Assembly (NCBI GenBank): GCA_964384675.1
Contig: CAYLNK010000032.1
Span: 1-33,697 of the forward strand
Direction: 5' to 3'
DNA from: CAYLNK01 sp964384675
GTDB taxonomy: Bacteria > Acidobacteriota > Thermoanaerobaculia > UBA5066
DNA length: 33,697 nucleotides
The notes under the pieces are model-generated. The model saw only the letters and a list, made by a program, of their open reading frames with translations, did no database searches and was not told the origin of the DNA. The first letter of the stretch is position 1, and every line of letters starts with the position of its first letter. The translations under genes and the position numbers were made by a program. This document shows positions 1 to 6,843 of the stretch, one piece after another.

Positions 1-359
1 GGGACCGGCTCCACCGGCGCGATCAGCCGGTAGCCGCGGCGCGGGACGGTCTCGATGTAGCGCGGCCTCTCCGCCGACTCCCCCAGGGCGTCGCGGAGCT
101 TGGCGACGGCGGCGTTGAGGCCATGGTCGAAGTCGACGAAGGTGTCGTCGGGCCAGAGCCGCTGGCGGAGCTCCTCGCGGGTGACGAGGTCCCCCGGTCG
201 CGACAGGAGAAGCGCGAGGATCTCGAACGGCTGGCCGGGCAGACGGCGTCGGATACCGTTCCGGAAGAGCTCCCCCGTCCTGAGGTCGGCCTCGAACGGC
301 CCGAAGCGGAGGCGCCGCGCGATCTCCGTCACGCCCTCCACGCTACACCAGGCGGTCAT
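1..359 (-). CDS. Winged-helix (OmpR/CadC-type) transcriptional regulator, N-terminal part
   Basis: The visible 119 residues form one OmpR/PhoB-type winged-helix DNA-binding domain (about residues 17-115). It begins with the usual RFGPFEADLRTGEL strand set, followed by the recognition-helix region around DDTFVDFDHGLNAAVAKLRDALGE. It closes with the wing motif YIETVPRRGYRL, typical of acidobacterial regulators in which this domain sits in front of TPR, WD40/TolB-like or membrane segments. There is no receiver domain before it, so it is not a classical two-component response regulator. The gene runs off the left edge of the window, so its sensory or effector half is not visible. The chosen ATG (359) overlaps the TGA of the upstream protease gene as ATGA, implying translational coupling; an in-frame GTG at residue 10 is an alternative start. 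Confidence 0.85.
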   Translation of the reverse strand, partial: MTAWCSVEGVTEIARRLRFGPFEADLRTGELFRNGIRRRLPGQPFEILALLLSRPGDLVTREELRQRLWPDDTFVDFDHGLNAAVAKLRDALGESAERPRYIETVPRRGYRLIAPVEPV

Positions 360-811
360 GGCGTCAGGCGGACTTCCTTCGCGTCGAAGTCGATGGTGAC
401 GCTCCGGAACTCCCGGAGGAGGTCCTGGCCGAGGATGCCGTCGATGTCGCGGCGAAACGCTCGCGACACCTCGTCGAGCCGCATGCCGACGACCTTCCGG
501 TGGAACCAGGTCCGTCCCCCGAGCCGGAACGTCGCCGTCGTCCAGCGGCCGTCGGCCCTCAACCCGGGGCCCTCGCTCGAGAACGTCGACGGCCCGAGGC
601 CGCCCGCCCCCAGGTCCACGAGGTCGTGGCGGAAGAGCGTGGTGGAGGCCCCCGTGTCCAGGATGAGCAGGGCGGCCCGACCGTGGACCTCTCCCTTCAC
701 GAGGATCGTGGCGGTCGTCCGGTCGATCTCGAACGGGAGGACGAGAGGATCGGACGCCAGGGCCGGGACGTGGCTGCCGGCGACCAGGAGCAAGGTCAGG
801 AGACTCCGCAT
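356..811 (-). CDS. Secreted retropepsin-like aspartic protease
   Basis: This 151-residue protein has a signal peptide (residues 1 to about 19, ending ALAS) and a single retropepsin-type half. The active-site motif LDTGAST has its catalytic Asp at residue 52, and the second conserved segment, DGILGQDLL, lies near residue 125. Such single-lobe proteins must dimerise to form the two-Asp active site. They are annotated as retroviral-type aspartyl proteases or clan AA aspartic proteases. Secretion suggests a periplasmic or outer-membrane role; the substrate is unknown. The start has an AAGGGG ribosome binding site (817-822 on the minus strand), preceded by a small hairpin. The gene is translationally coupled to the winged-helix regulator by a four-base overlap, so the two are probably one transcription unit. 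Confidence 0.8.
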   Translation of the reverse strand: MRSLLTLLLVAGSHVPALASDPLVLPFEIDRTTATILVKGEVHGRAALLILDTGASTTLFRHDLVDLGAGGLGPSTFSSEGPGLRADGRWTTATFRLGGRTWFHRKVVGMRLDEVSRAFRRDIDGILGQDLLREFRSVTIDFDAKEVRLTP

Positions 812-823
812 CGTGCACCCCTT

Positions 824-843
824 GCGGCGCCTGCCTGCGCCGC
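824..843 (-). promoter_or_regulatory. 5' UTR hairpin upstream of the aspartic protease RBS
   Basis: A perfect 7-bp inverted repeat (GCGGCGC / GCGCCGC, 6-base loop) sits directly upstream of the AAGGGG ribosome binding site of the protease gene. It could affect mRNA stability or ribosome access. In such GC-rich DNA short stems arise by chance, so confidence is low. The rest of 844-984 shows nothing else I recognise. Confidence 0.25.
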
Positions 844-984
844 GGGTCGAAAGGTGGTGCCGATCGCCTCCGGGATCGAGCCCCGGCGGGTCAGATGGTC
901 CTCATCCCGGGATCACCGTCCAAGTCACGTCGCGACAGAGAGTTGAAGCTCCGGCGTCGTGGCGGATCGAGAGCACGACGCGGC

Positions 985-2499
985 TCAGCGGGCGACGCGG
1001 ATCTCCGCCGCCAGGACGAAGTTGTCGTTCCGCGGCTGCCAGGCGAGGCCCTTCTTCACCGCGTAGACGTCCTGGTCGATGTAGAGCGGCACCCAGACGA
1101 CGTCGTCGGCGATCACCTTCATCACCTGCTGGAGCACCGGACGGCGGCGGCCCATCTCGAGGAGGCCCGCGCTCTCCTCGATGAGCCGGTCGAGGGAGGG
1201 GTTCGAGTAGCCGCCGTTGTTGCTGTCCCCGAAGTGACGCGCGGGGTCGGTCGTGTGGATCGCGTTGTCCAGGATGTCGCTCGCGTCCCCGGTCGGGCAA
1301 CCGAAGCGAGAGATGAAGAAGCTCGCCCTGCGGCTCTGGACGACCGCGAAGAAGTCGGGGTCGGACAGCGCCTCGACGGTCACCCGGATCCCGACCGGCG
1401 CGAGCATCTCGGCCACGATCGCGGCGCTCTCGGCGAAGAGGCGGCGCGCGTGGAGCGTCACCGCGAAGCCGTCCGGCAGGCCCGCCTCGGCGAGGAGCGT
1501 CCGGGCGCGCACCGGGTCGTGGGGCGGCTCCGGGAGCGTCGGGTTGAATCCGAAGATGAAGGGCGGGACCGGCTGAGAGACCGGCACGGCGGCCGTGGAG
1601 AGCCTCGAGACCAGCGCGGGCCGGTCGACGGCGAGCCGCACGGCCTCGCGCACCCGGCGGTCCTTGAACGGGTTGCGCGGAGCCGCGACGTGTGCGGTGA
1701 CGTCGTTCGCCACGTCGAACGAGAGGTACTTCACGAAGATGCTGCTCTGCCGGTGGAGGGTCACGTCGGACCTGCCGGCGTAGCGCTGCTCGAGCTTCCG
1801 CGTGCTGGCCTGCACCAGCTGGCTGCGGCCCGACTCCAGATCCTCCATCGCCTGCTCCGGCGACCGGCCGAGCCGCAGGGTGACCCGGGACAGCGCCGGC
1901 GCCTCGCCCCAGTACCGCTCGTTCCGGAGGAGCTCCAGCGAGACGCCGCGCGTGAACCTGCCGAGCGCGTAGGGGCCGGTCCCGGCGACGGACGTGGCGA
2001 GCGCCTCCGGGGGGACGCCGCGCGGGGTGATCAGGACGAACCTCAGCTTGTTGAGGAGGATTCCCATCGGCGTCGCGGTCCGGAGCTCGACGGTCCGCGG
2101 ATCGAGCGCCTTGAGGCCGGCGATGTTGAGGACGTAGCCCGACATCTCCAGGCCCTGCTTCTTCAGCAGCCGGTCGAACGTGGCCACCACGTCGTCCGCG
2201 GTCAGGGGCGTGCCGTCGTGGAAGACCACGCCGTCCCGCAGGTGGAAGACCCAGGTGTGGAGGTCCGGGTTGTCCCAGCGCGTCGAGAGGCACGGCCGGA
2301 TCGTCATCGACGCGTCGGTCGTGACGAGCGGCTCGTAGAAATGCGAGAGCAGCGCGAAGTTGCTGAGGCGGTTCCGGGCGTGCGGGTCGAGCGTGTCGAT
2401 CTCGTACGGCACGGAGACCGCGACCTCGGCCGGCGGGCGCGCCCCCCGGCAGCCCGCGGCGACGAGGAGGAGACCGAGCACGGCGAGCCGCGCCCTCAC
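985..2499 (-). CDS. ABC transporter substrate-binding lipoprotein, family 5 (second of a tandem pair)
   Basis: This 504-residue protein has a lipoprotein signal (hydrophobic stretch LAVLGLLLVAAGC, Cys at about residue 17). It then has the SBP_bac_5 (DppA/OppA/NikA) fold: the N-terminal PYEIDTLDPHARN strand, the WVFHLRDGVVFHDGTPLTADDVV segment near residue 85, and the VPPFIFGFNPTLPEP hinge region. Family members bind peptides, nickel-chelates or opine-like ligands outside the membrane and hand them to an ABC permease. The start is GTG 2499, which overlaps the TGA of the upstream paralogue as GTGA; longer in-frame starts would add an arginine-rich, non-secretory leader. No permease or ATPase gene lies nearby. 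The ligand cannot be inferred from sequence. Confidence 0.9.
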   Translation of the reverse strand: MRARLAVLGLLLVAAGCRGARPPAEVAVSVPYEIDTLDPHARNRLSNFALLSHFYEPLVTTDASMTIRPCLSTRWDNPDLHTWVFHLRDGVVFHDGTPLTADDVVATFDRLLKKQGLEMSGYVLNIAGLKALDPRTVELRTATPMGILLNKLRFVLITPRGVPPEALATSVAGTGPYALGRFTRGVSLELLRNERYWGEAPALSRVTLRLGRSPEQAMEDLESGRSQLVQASTRKLEQRYAGRSDVTLHRQSSIFVKYLSFDVANDVTAHVAAPRNPFKDRRVREAVRLAVDRPALVSRLSTAAVPVSQPVPPFIFGFNPTLPEPPHDPVRARTLLAEAGLPDGFAVTLHARRLFAESAAIVAEMLAPVGIRVTVEALSDPDFFAVVQSRRASFFISRFGCPTGDASDILDNAIHTTDPARHFGDSNNGGYSNPSLDRLIEESAGLLEMGRRRPVLQQVMKVIADDVVWVPLYIDQDVYAVKKGLAWQPRNDNFVLAAEIRVAR

Positions 2500-3998
2500 T
2501 GGCGGACCCGCTGGATCTCCTGGGCCTGGACGTAGCCGTCGTAGCGCGGCTGCCACGCGAGGTCCTGGTGGACCGCGTAGACGTCGTCGTCGACGTAGAG
2601 CGGAAGCCACGGCAGATCCTCCATCATCCGGAAGACGACCTGCTGGAGCGTCTGGCGGCGCTCCTCCGGGTCCTGCTGGCCCGCGCTCTCCTCGATCAGC
2701 GCGTCGATCTCCGGGCGGGAGTAGCCGGAGTCGTTGCCCAGGCCGAGGTGCCGGACGTCGTCGCGCGTGTGGACCGCCTGGTCGAGGAGGATCCCGGCGT
2801 CGCCGGTCGGGCAGCCCAGGCGGGAGACCAGGGCGGGCACCTTGCCGCTGAGCACGAGCGGATAGAACTCGTGCTCGGGGAGGACCACGACGCTCACGTT
2901 CAGGCCGACCTCGAAGAGGCTCTCGGCCAGGAGCCGCGCCGTCTCCTCGAACAGCTTCCGGGTGCGCAACGTCACCTCGAGACCCTCCGGCACTCCCGCT
3001 TCGCGCAGAAGCTGGCGCGCTCTCCCGGGGTCATACGGCGGCAGCGTGATCGCCGGATTGAAGCCGAAGACGAACGGCGGGACCGGCTGCGACGCCGGCA
3101 CCGCGTACGTCGAGAGCCGCGAGACCAGGCGGGTCCGGTCGATCGCCAGGTGGAGCGCCGTCCGGACGCGCGGGTCCTGGAAAGGCGCGGCGTCGAAACG
3201 CAGGCTGAGGTACTTCACGAAGAGGCTGCTCTGCCTCACCATGCGGAACTCCGGGCGCTCCGCCACGGCCTGCTCGAGGCGCTTGGAGTTGCACTGCACG
3301 AGGCGTGCGGACCCCGAGGCCAGGTCCGCGAGCGCCTGCTCGGTGAACCGCGCCAGCAGGAACGTGACCGGCGACAGGGGCGCGGCAGGACCCCAGTACC
3401 CCTCGCGGCGCTCCATCTTCAGGAGCGCGCCCTTCCGGAATTCCAGGAGCCGGTACGGACCCGTGCCGTCCACGGCCGTGTTCAGCGACGCCTCCGTGGA
3501 GCCCGCCGGGACGACCGGGACGAAGCGCAGCTCGGACAGGAGGACCGTGGACGGCCGCTGCGTCCGGATCTCCACGGTCTGTGGATCCCGCGCGACGACC
3601 CTGGCGACGTTCCCCACGTAGCTCGACATCTCCAGCGTGCCGCTCCCCTTCAGCCTCTCGATCGAGTAGACGACGTCCGCGGCGGTGAGCGCGCGTCCCG
3701 ACGCGAAGGTGACGCCGGGACGGAGATGGAAGACCCAGGTGGTCGGGTCGGGGTTGTCCCAGCGCACCGCGAGGGCCGGCTTCAGCGCCAGGTGCGCGTC
3801 GGTGGCGACGAGGGGCTCGTAGAAGTGCGAGAGCACCGCGAAGGGCCCGGCCACGTTCCGCGCGTGGGGGTCGAGCCGGTCCACCTCGTACGGGACCGAG
3901 AGCGTGAGCGCCGACGCGGCACCGGCCGAACGGCCGCGACAGCCCGCGAGCGAGACGAGCAGCAGCACCAGGAGGAAGGGAGCGGGACGTCGCGGCAT
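2496..3998 (-). CDS. ABC transporter substrate-binding lipoprotein, family 5 (first of a tandem pair)
   Basis: This protein of about 500 residues has a clear lipoprotein signal ending SLAGC, then the family-5 solute-binding fold: PYEVDRLDPHARN, the WVFHLRPGVTFASGRALTAADVV segment, and the VPPFVFGFNPAITLPP hinge. It is an obvious paralogue of the gene that follows it, with collinear motifs along the whole length, so the pair arose by tandem duplication. I chose ATG 3998 over ATG 4013 because a GATAAT -10-like element overlaps 4013 and predicts transcription starting near 4005. The two genes are coupled by a GTGA overlap. No transporter membrane components are encoded nearby. It would be anchored in the periplasm or at the outer membrane. 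Confidence 0.9.
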   Translation of the reverse strand: MPRRPAPFLLVLLLVSLAGCRGRSAGAASALTLSVPYEVDRLDPHARNVAGPFAVLSHFYEPLVATDAHLALKPALAVRWDNPDPTTWVFHLRPGVTFASGRALTAADVVYSIERLKGSGTLEMSSYVGNVARVVARDPQTVEIRTQRPSTVLLSELRFVPVVPAGSTEASLNTAVDGTGPYRLLEFRKGALLKMERREGYWGPAAPLSPVTFLLARFTEQALADLASGSARLVQCNSKRLEQAVAERPEFRMVRQSSLFVKYLSLRFDAAPFQDPRVRTALHLAIDRTRLVSRLSTYAVPASQPVPPFVFGFNPAITLPPYDPGRARQLLREAGVPEGLEVTLRTRKLFEETARLLAESLFEVGLNVSVVVLPEHEFYPLVLSGKVPALVSRLGCPTGDAGILLDQAVHTRDDVRHLGLGNDSGYSRPEIDALIEESAGQQDPEERRQTLQQVVFRMMEDLPWLPLYVDDDVYAVHQDLAWQPRYDGYVQAQEIQRVRQ

Positions 3999-4011
3999 GG
4001 GGAGCGGGGAC

Positions 4012-4017
4012 ATTATC
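4012..4017 (-). promoter_or_regulatory. Putative -10 element for the tandem solute-binding genes
   Basis: GATAAT on the minus strand matches the TATAAT consensus at five of six positions. It predicts a start point near 4005, only about seven bases before ATG 3998. No convincing -35 is visible. It lies in the 118-bp divergent region shared with the SPFH gene. Confidence 0.4.
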
Positions 4018-4084
4018 GTCGACGCGGCGGCTGGGCGGGCGAGCGCCGGGCGTCGCCCCGGGAACCGCGCGGGGCCCGAGGCCG

Positions 4085-4110
4085 TATATGCTTGGGTCGC
4101 CGAGAAGGAG
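4085..4110 (+). promoter_or_regulatory. Putative -10 and strong RBS for the SPFH gene
   Basis: TATATG / TATGCT (4085-4092) is the only AT-rich -10-like stretch ahead of the gene. It is followed by a good Shine-Dalgarno AAGGAG at 4105-4110, six bases before ATG 4117. The RBS decides the start, ruling out longer in-frame starts upstream. Confidence 0.5.
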
Positions 4111-4116
4111 GCTCAC

Positions 4117-5298
4117 ATGGGCTTGCTCGACAACATCAGGCAGCAGATCGGGTCGCAGTTCATCGAGGTCATCCAGTGGCTGGACGACTCGAACGACTCG
4201 CTGGTCTACCGGTTCCCGATCTACAACCAGGAGATCAAGATGGGGGCGCAGCTGACGGTTCGCGAGAACCAGGTGGCGCTCTTCATCAACGAGGGAAAAG
4301 CGGCCGACCTGTTCGGGCCGGGCCGATACGAGCTGTCGACCCAGAACGTGCCGATCCTCACGACGCTCCGCGGCTGGAAGTACGGCTTCCAGTCGCCGTT
4401 CAAGGCCGAGGTCTATTTCTTCAACACCCGGCTCTTCACGGACCTGAAGTGGGGCACGGCGAACCCGGTGATGATGCGGGACGCCGACTTCGGGATGATC
4501 CGGATCCGCGCGTTCGGCTCCTACGCGATGAAGATCGCGGACCCCAAGCAGTTCTTCTCCACGATCGTCGGCACACAGGGCCTGACGACCACGGACGAGA
4601 TCACCGGCCAGCTCCGCTCGACGATCCTCTCGAAGCTCTCCGACGCGATCGCCGAGGCGAAGATCCCGGCCCTCGACATCGCGGCGAAGTACGACGAGCT
4701 CTCGGCGGTCGCCAGAGAGAAGGTCGGCCCCGAGTTCGGGAGCTACGGTCTCGACCTGGCGAAGTTCTTCGTCGAGAACGTCTCCCTGCCGGAAGAGGTC
4801 GAGGCCGCCATCGACCAGCGGACCAAGCTCGGCGTGCTGGGCGACAAGATGGCCCAGTTCACCCAGCTCCAGGCCGCCGAGAGCCTCAAGATCGCCGCGG
4901 CGAATCCGGGCGGCGTGGCGGGCGCGGGCGCCGGGCTCGGGGCGGGACTGGCGATGGCCTCGGTGATGGGCGGCGCCTTCGCCGGGATCGGCCAGCAGGC
5001 CCCGCAGGCCGCTCCGGCGCCTCCCGCGATGGCTCCTCCGCCCCCTCCCGGGGCCGGCGCCCCGCCACCGCCTCCCGCGGCCGGAGGCCCCCGCTGGTCG
5101 CTCGCCATCGACGGCAAGACGTACGGTCCGTACACCGACGACGCGGTTCGCTCGATGATCGCCTCCGGGCAGGTGGCGCCCTCAACGTCCGCCTGGCGTC
5201 CCGGCTCGTCCGGCTGGGCGCCGATCCAGAGCTACAGCGAGTTCGAGGCGACGAACCCGGGGCTCGCGCCGCCTCCCCCCCCGCCGCCGGCGCGGTAG
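4117..5298 (+). CDS. SPFH/Band-7 domain protein with C-terminal GYF_2 domain
   Basis: This 393-residue protein resembles the YdjI/virion-core-like branch of the SPFH (stomatin/prohibitin/flotillin) superfamily. Residues 1 to about 270 carry the SPFH core, with the start MGLLDNIRQQIGSQFIEVIQW, the ENQVALFINEGKAADLFGPGRYEL segment and a C-terminal coiled region. A Gly/Ala-rich hydrophobic stretch near residues 265-295 follows, then a Pro-rich linker. The last 65 or so residues are a GYF_2 (DUF4339) domain, with GPYTDDAVRSMIASGQV and the aromatic W/GW positions, a likely protein-interaction module. There is no obvious N-terminal membrane anchor. It is followed after 76 bp by a zinc-ribbon membrane protein on the same strand, a pairing that suggests a shared membrane-associated scaffold function. 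The specific role is unknown. Confidence 0.85.
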   Translation: MGLLDNIRQQIGSQFIEVIQWLDDSNDSLVYRFPIYNQEIKMGAQLTVRENQVALFINEGKAADLFGPGRYELSTQNVPILTTLRGWKYGFQSPFKAEVYFFNTRLFTDLKWGTANPVMMRDADFGMIRIRAFGSYAMKIADPKQFFSTIVGTQGLTTTDEITGQLRSTILSKLSDAIAEAKIPALDIAAKYDELSAVAREKVGPEFGSYGLDLAKFFVENVSLPEEVEAAIDQRTKLGVLGDKMAQFTQLQAAESLKIAAANPGGVAGAGAGLGAGLAMASVMGGAFAGIGQQAPQAAPAPPAMAPPPPPGAGAPPPPPAAGGPRWSLAIDGKTYGPYTDDAVRSMIASGQVAPSTSAWRPGSSGWAPIQSYSEFEATNPGLAPPPPPPPAR

Positions 5299-5312
5299 AG
5301 CGTGTCCTCCCG

Positions 5313-5347
5313 CCGGGGGCCAGGCCTTCGAGGGCCCTGGCCCCCGG
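5313..5347 (+). terminator. 12-bp perfect stem-loop between the SPFH and zinc-ribbon genes
   Basis: CCGGGGGCCAGG (5313-5324) pairs perfectly with CCTGGCCCCCGG (5336-5347) across an 11-base loop, starting 14 bases after the SPFH stop codon. There is no T-tract on either strand. It may be a U-less terminator or attenuator, or an mRNA-stabilising 3' hairpin. Confidence 0.55.
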
Positions 5348-5374
5348 CCTCTCCTTCCGGGAGGGTGAGAGACC

Positions 5375-6463
5375 ATGAGCACCAGCCCCCCGCCCGTCGA
5401 GGCCAAGGTCCGCAAGTTCCCGTGCGCCGCCTGCGGGGCGGACGTCGTCTGGTCGCCGGGCGCCGCCGCGCTCAAGTGCCCGTACTGCGGAGCGGAGAGG
5501 AAGCTCCCGACGACCGTCGAGGCGATCGAGGAGAAGCCGCTCGACGAGGGTCTCCGCACTCCGCACGACCTCGGCTGGGGCGCGGCGCGCAAGGCCGTGA
5601 AGTGCCCGCGCTGCGCGGCCGTCACGACGCTCGAGCCGGGAGCGGCGGCCGGAGCCTGCGCGTTCTGCGGGACTCCCGCCGTGGTGGAGGCGCCCCTCGA
5701 CGCCGCGATGGTCCGTCCCGAGGGCCTCCTCGCCTTCGCCGTCGACCGCAACGGCGCCGTCGGGAAGTTCCGGAGCTGGCTCTCCGGCCTCTGGTTCCGG
5801 CCGAACGACCTGAAGCACCGAGCCGAGCTGGGGAAGATCTCGGGCGTCTACGTGCCCTTCTGGACGTTCGACGCCGCCACGCACTCGCTCTGGCACGCCG
5901 AGGCCGGCTTCCACTACCAGGTCCCGATCCAGGTCGTGGAGAACGGCCAGCGCGTCACGCGATACGAGACGCGCACCCGTTGGGAGCCCGCGCAGGGTGT
6001 CCTGGAGCGCTTCTTCGACGATCTGCCGGTCGGAGCGTCGCGGGGCCTCCCGTCCGGCCTCCTCCAGTCGCTGGAACCGTTCCCGACCGACCGGCTGATC
6101 CCGTACGAGCCGTCCTACCTGTCCGGCTTCCTCGCCGAGGAGTACGCCGTCGGCCTCGAGGAGGCGTTCGGGAAGGCGAAGGGCCGGATGGCGGACGAGA
6201 TCCGCGCCGCCTGCGCCGCGGCGGTCCCGGGGGACACGCAGCGCAACCTGGACGTGCGGACGGTGATGAGCGGCCTCGCCTACAAGAACGCGCTCCTGCC
6301 GATCTGGATCGCGGCGTACCAGTACGGGGGCAAACCGTACCGCTACCTGGTGAACGGGGTGACCGGAAAGGCGACGGGCGAAGCGCCGCTCTCGTGGGTG
6401 AAGATCGCCCTCCTCGTCGTGGCGCTGATCGCTCTGTTCGTCCTCTTCTCGCAGAGTCGGTGA
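5375..6463 (+). CDS. Double zinc-ribbon protein with C-terminal membrane anchor
   Basis: This 362-residue protein has a GGGAGGG ribosome binding site (5359-5365). The N-terminus has two CxxC...CxxC zinc ribbons: residues about 16-40 (CAACGADVV, then CPYCGAERK) and about 76-101 (CPRCAAVTT, then CAFCGT). Proteins with this arrangement are often labelled PriA-like or TFIIB-type zinc-ribbon proteins, although no helicase is present. The middle (110-330) is a conserved domain of unknown function with the segment GVYVPFWTFDA. The last 20 residues form one transmembrane helix (IALLVVALIALFVLF), giving a tail-anchored topology. It neighbours the SPFH/GYF_2 gene and may work with it at the membrane. 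Enzymatic function cannot be assigned. Confidence 0.8.
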   Translation: MSTSPPPVEAKVRKFPCAACGADVVWSPGAAALKCPYCGAERKLPTTVEAIEEKPLDEGLRTPHDLGWGAARKAVKCPRCAAVTTLEPGAAAGACAFCGTPAVVEAPLDAAMVRPEGLLAFAVDRNGAVGKFRSWLSGLWFRPNDLKHRAELGKISGVYVPFWTFDAATHSLWHAEAGFHYQVPIQVVENGQRVTRYETRTRWEPAQGVLERFFDDLPVGASRGLPSGLLQSLEPFPTDRLIPYEPSYLSGFLAEEYAVGLEEAFGKAKGRMADEIRAACAAAVPGDTQRNLDVRTVMSGLAYKNALLPIWIAAYQYGGKPYRYLVNGVTGKATGEAPLSWVKIALLVVALIALFVLFSQSR

Positions 6464-6467
6464 GAAT

Positions 6468-6498
6468 CGGGGGAGGACCGCCGCCCGGTCCTCCCCCG
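6468..6498 (+). terminator. Strong 12-bp hairpin terminator after the zinc-ribbon gene
   Basis: CGGGGGAGGACC (6468-6479) pairs perfectly with GGTCCTCCCCCG (6487-6498) over a 7-base loop (GCCGCCC), beginning four bases after the stop codon. It is also the first copy of the hairpin repeated in the adjacent tandem array. Confidence 0.65.
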
Positions 6499-6829
6499 CG
6501 CCCCCACCTTTCGGCCAGAGACCGNNNNNNNNNNNNNNNNNNNNNNNNNNNNNNNNNNNNNNNNNNNNNNNNNNNNNNNNNNNNNNNNNNNNNNNNNNNN
6601 NNNNNNNNNNNNNNNNNNNNNNNNCGCCCGGTCCTCCCCCGCGCCCCCACCTTTCGGCCAGAGACCGGACGGGGAGGACTGCCGCCCGGTCCTCCCCCGC
6701 GCCCCCACCTTGGCCAGAGACCGGACGGGGAGGACCGCCGCCCGGTCCTCCCCCGCGCCCCCACCTTTCGGCCAGAGACCGGACGGGGAGGACCGCCGCC
6801 CGGTCCTCCCCCGCGCCCCCACCTTTCGG
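6482..6829. repeat. Tandem array of 58-bp hairpin-forming repeats (interrupted by assembly gap)
   Basis: Units starting CGCCCGGTCC begin at 6482, 6625, 6683, 6739 and 6797. Complete units are 58 bp, 56 bp (two bases lost, CCTTTCGG to CCTTGG) and 58 bp; the first is cut by the gap and the last diverges after 6829. Each junction re-creates a 10-bp inverted repeat (GGGGAGGACC / GGTCCTCCCC, loop GCCGCCC). One variant base (T at 6680) still pairs by U-G wobble. Because 58 is not a multiple of three, the array cannot encode a repeating peptide and is best read as non-coding. It fills the whole 380-bp space between two convergent genes and probably terminates transcription from both sides. Confidence 0.85.
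6525..6624. other. Assembly gap (100 N)
   Basis: Exactly 100 N, the usual placeholder for a gap of unknown size, lies inside the tandem array. The true number of repeat units is therefore unknown and probably larger than shown. Any open frame crossing it is meaningless. Confidence 0.98.
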
Positions 6830-6843
6830 CGGAGGCGCCGGCC

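Noticed and set aside
865..890. Terminator for the solute-binding operon (CCGGG...CCCGG)
   Set aside because: Only a five-base core stem with an imperfect extension and no T-tract, no better than chance in this base composition.
2568..5378. A 936-codon plus-strand frame across the first solute-binding gene and the SPFH gene
   Set aside because: Arg/Glu-rich shadow of real genes in other frames with no recognisable domain, signal or RBS.
6343..6822. Possible repeat protein encoded by the 58-bp units
   Set aside because: Unit length is not a multiple of three, so the frame changes every unit, and the apparent frames cross the N gap.
6482..6829. Possible CRISPR array
   Set aside because: Units are directly adjacent with no unique spacers and no cas genes nearby; it is a simple tandem repeat.
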